DNA from: an uncultured Burkholderiales Genera incertae sedis bacterium
GTDB taxonomy: Bacteria > Pseudomonadota > Gammaproteobacteria > Burkholderiales > Eutrophovitaceae
Direction of reading: 5' to 3'
Length of the DNA stretch: 25,476 nucleotides
Assembly: GCA_905479505.1 (NCBI GenBank)
Contig: CAJQMS010000044.1
Location: 1-25,476 of the forward strand
Part shown: piece by piece, positions 23,968-25,476 of the stretch
Layout: the number at the start of each line of letters is the position of its first letter
Position numbering within the stretch: the stretch's first letter is position 1
Program-made: the position numbers and the translations under genes
Notes under the pieces: model-generated
The model's database searches: none
Told to the model about the DNA's origin: nothing
What the model saw: only the letters and a program-made list of their open reading frames with translations

Positions 23968-24522
23968 TTACCCAGTTTTCGTGAGTTCATTAAATGGTAT
24001 ACCCTGAGTATCCTTCTCGCTCAGTGACAAATCTAAATCATGTATGGGCCAATCAATACCAAGCGTTGCATCGTCCCATGAAACCGTCACCTCATGCTCC
24101 GGAGAGTAATAGTTTGTAGTTTTATATAAAAACTCCGCCTCTTCTGACAATGTCAGAAATCCATGCCCAAACCCTTCTGGAATCCAAAACTGTCGTTTAT
24201 TATCCGCGGAGAGCATAACGGCCACAGACCTGCCGTAGAACTGAGACTGAGGTCGCAAGTCAACCGCTACGTCAAATACCTCACCCTTGACCACCCTAAC
24301 GAGTTTACCTTGCGCATACGGACTTGTTTGGAAATGTATGCCTCGTAGTACTCCTCTTTGCGACTGAGAATGGTTGTCTTGCACAAAATTTACACCGTCT
24401 AAACCAAGCGATTCGTTAAAAGCTTTCAAATTGAAGCTTTCATAAAAAAAACCCCGAATATCGCCATAGACTTTAGGCTGAATAATTTTTAAATCAGGAA
24501 TCTCCGTATCAATAATGTCCAC
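23968..24522 (-). CDS. rmlC: dTDP-4-dehydrorhamnose 3,5-epimerase RmlC
   Basis: 184 residues, standard length. RmlC epimerises C3 and C5 of dTDP-4-keto-6-deoxyglucose, the third step of dTDP-L-rhamnose synthesis, in the cytoplasm. The cupin core shows DIRGFFYESF (21-30), RGVLRGIHFQ (56-65, with the catalytic base expected at His63) and a Lys near 73. WIPEGFGHGFLTLSE (113-127) follows, with Tyr133 in FLYKTTNYY as the probable acid. The start is GTG at 24522, overlapping the rmlA stop by 14 nt. It is the last gene of the rml operon in this window and converges on the SDR gene with 22 nt between the stops. Confidence 0.96.
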   Translation of the reverse strand: MDIIDTEIPDLKIIQPKVYGDIRGFFYESFNLKAFNESLGLDGVNFVQDNHSQSQRGVLRGIHFQTSPYAQGKLVRVVKGEVFDVAVDLRPQSQFYGRSVAVMLSADNKRQFWIPEGFGHGFLTLSEEAEFLYKTTNYYSPEHEVTVSWDDATLGIDWPIHDLDLSLSEKDTQGIPFNELTKTG

Positions 24523-25405
24523 TGTTGTGCCTTTTCACCATACGCGTCAAATATTGACCGTAGTCACTGTTAGCCACACTGGAAGCTGTCTCTAAAATTT
24601 TATCTGAGCTCACCCATCCCTTATGCAGAGCAATTTCTTCTGGGCAGTGAATCTTGACACCCTGACGATGTTCGATGGCTTGAACATATTGAGAAGCTTC
24701 CGACAGACTTTCAGGGGTGCCGGTATCGAACCACACATGTCCACGATCCAACTTTTCAACATGAACACTGGAGTGCTTCAGGTAAGCGTTATTGAGGGCC
24801 GTGATCTCAAGCTCTCCTCGCGACGATGGCTCTAAGTCCGCTGCGAATTTAGGAGCATCTGCGTCGTAGAAATATAGACCTGTCACCGCATAGTTTGACT
24901 TTGGGTCTTCAGGTTTTTCTTCAATGTTGATTAAGCGTCCGTCCGCTCCAATTTCTGCAACGCCATAACGCTCAGGATCATGCACTTGGCATGCAAATAG
25001 CGTCAAATTCCTCATCGAATCGAGAGACAGCTCGTTTAATTTCACCCCAAACCCTGCTCCATGAAATATATTGTCCCCGAGTATGAGTGCACTGGGTGAA
25101 TCTGCTAAGAAATCTTCTCCGATGATTAGTGCTTGAGCAATACCCTCTGGTGCGGGTTGAATCTCATAATTAATCTCGATACCCCATTGACTGCCACTAC
25201 CAAGTAACCTCTCAAAACGCGGCAAATCCTCTGGCGTGGAAATGATTAAAATCTCTTTTATTCCTGCCAACATAAGTGTTGCTAATGGATAGTAGATCAT
25301 CGGTTTATCAAAAACAGGTAAAAGTTGTTTAGACACGACATTGGTTACGGGGTACAAGCGTGTCCCTGTTCCTCCAGCAAGGATGATTCCCTTCCGTTCT
25401 TTCAT
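24509..25405 (-). CDS. rmlA: Glucose-1-phosphate thymidylyltransferase RmlA
   Basis: 298 residues. RmlA couples dTTP and glucose-1-phosphate to dTDP-glucose, the first step of dTDP-rhamnose synthesis for surface polysaccharide. The nucleotide-binding loop GGTGTRLYPVT (11-21) and KQLLPVFDKPMIYYPL (26-41) are diagnostic. LGDNIFHGAGF and EEKPEDPKSNYAVTGLYFYD give the sugar and metal site region, and GHVWFDTGTPESL completes the family pattern. The ATG at 25405 overlaps the stop of the upstream frame (ATGA), and its own end overlaps rmlC, so the three genes are tightly coupled. Confidence 0.97.
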   Translation of the reverse strand: MKERKGIILAGGTGTRLYPVTNVVSKQLLPVFDKPMIYYPLATLMLAGIKEILIISTPEDLPRFERLLGSGSQWGIEINYEIQPAPEGIAQALIIGEDFLADSPSALILGDNIFHGAGFGVKLNELSLDSMRNLTLFACQVHDPERYGVAEIGADGRLINIEEKPEDPKSNYAVTGLYFYDADAPKFAADLEPSSRGELEITALNNAYLKHSSVHVEKLDRGHVWFDTGTPESLSEASQYVQAIEHRQGVKIHCPEEIALHKGWVSSDKILETASSVANSDYGQYLTRMVKRHNSGHY

Positions 25406-25476
25406 GTCAAAAAACCTTCTTTTAATAATTGGTCAATTGTACCGTCTACACCCTGCTCCCATGCTGGTATTGATTT
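25402..25476 (-). CDS. rmlD: C-terminal end of probable dTDP-4-dehydrorhamnose reductase RmlD (partial)
   Basis: Twenty-four codons and a TGA enter from the right edge. The peptide contains SIPAWEQGVDGTIDQLL and ends in GFLT. A Pro-x-Trp-x-x-Gly-Val element near the end is what RmlD proteins usually show, and the common order rmlB-rmlD-rmlA-rmlC supports this. The TGA overlaps the rmlA ATG by 4 nt. Too little is visible to exclude another sugar-nucleotide enzyme. Confidence 0.6.
   Translation of the reverse strand, partial: KSIPAWEQGVDGTIDQLLKEGFLT

Noticed and set aside
23941..23970. GCTTAAAAGC short inverted repeat between the SDR and rmlC stops
   Set aside because: The arms are only 4 bp with no GC-rich stem or U-tract, too weak to call a terminator.
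1..25476. Search for tRNA, rRNA, insertion sequences, integrase or attachment sites
   Set aside because: None could be recognised by eye in the window, so no mobile-element claim is made.

Overview
The window is dominated by one complete, apparently intact type VI secretion system (T6SS) locus of a Gram-negative bacterium, most likely a marine-type gammaproteobacterium. That placement is an inference from the gene set, the family resemblance and the moderately AT-rich DNA; nothing here names a genus. All thirteen core components (TssA to TssM) and a stand-alone PAAR spike tip are present, and none shows a frameshift or truncation.

Layout. (1) 1-2038, left flank: the start of a lipoprotein gene that runs off the left edge (TPR-like region, 12-aspartate run, DLDGDG calcium-loop motif), a small six-cysteine secreted protein read in the same direction, a 563-nt stretch without a convincing gene, and a two-helix membrane protein. 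(2) 2087-8716, minus strand: tssJ-tssK-tssL-tssM, the trans-envelope complex plus the baseplate adaptor TssK. (3) 8717-8976: a divergent control region with three TGGGTAT repeats and a perfect inverted repeat. (4) 8977-11503, plus strand: tssB-tssC-hcp, the sheath and tube, followed by a structured 3' region. (5) 11711-12379, minus: an unrecognised 222-residue protein. (6) 12574-22993, minus: tssE-tssF-tssG-tssH(clpV)-vgrG-(DUF6931-like)-PAAR-tssA, a tightly packed operon for baseplate, recycling ATPase and spike. (7) 23160-23945, plus: a short-chain dehydrogenase. (8) 23968-25476, minus: the end of a dTDP-rhamnose operon in the usual order, (rmlD tail)-rmlA-rmlC.

How the genes work together: TssJ, TssL and TssM form the envelope channel. 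TssK with TssE, TssF, TssG and VgrG forms the baseplate. TssA primes tail assembly, Hcp builds the tube, TssB and TssC form the contractile sheath, and TssH disassembles it. VgrG plus PAAR form the puncturing tip. No Fha, PpkA, PppA or TagF gene is present, so post-translational control by threonine phosphorylation is not encoded here. VgrG, PAAR and Hcp carry no visible toxin extension, so the cargo is unknown. The best local candidates for effector-related roles are the 222-residue protein after tssA and, as a loading factor, the DUF6931-like protein between vgrG and PAAR. Neither function can be proven from sequence alone.
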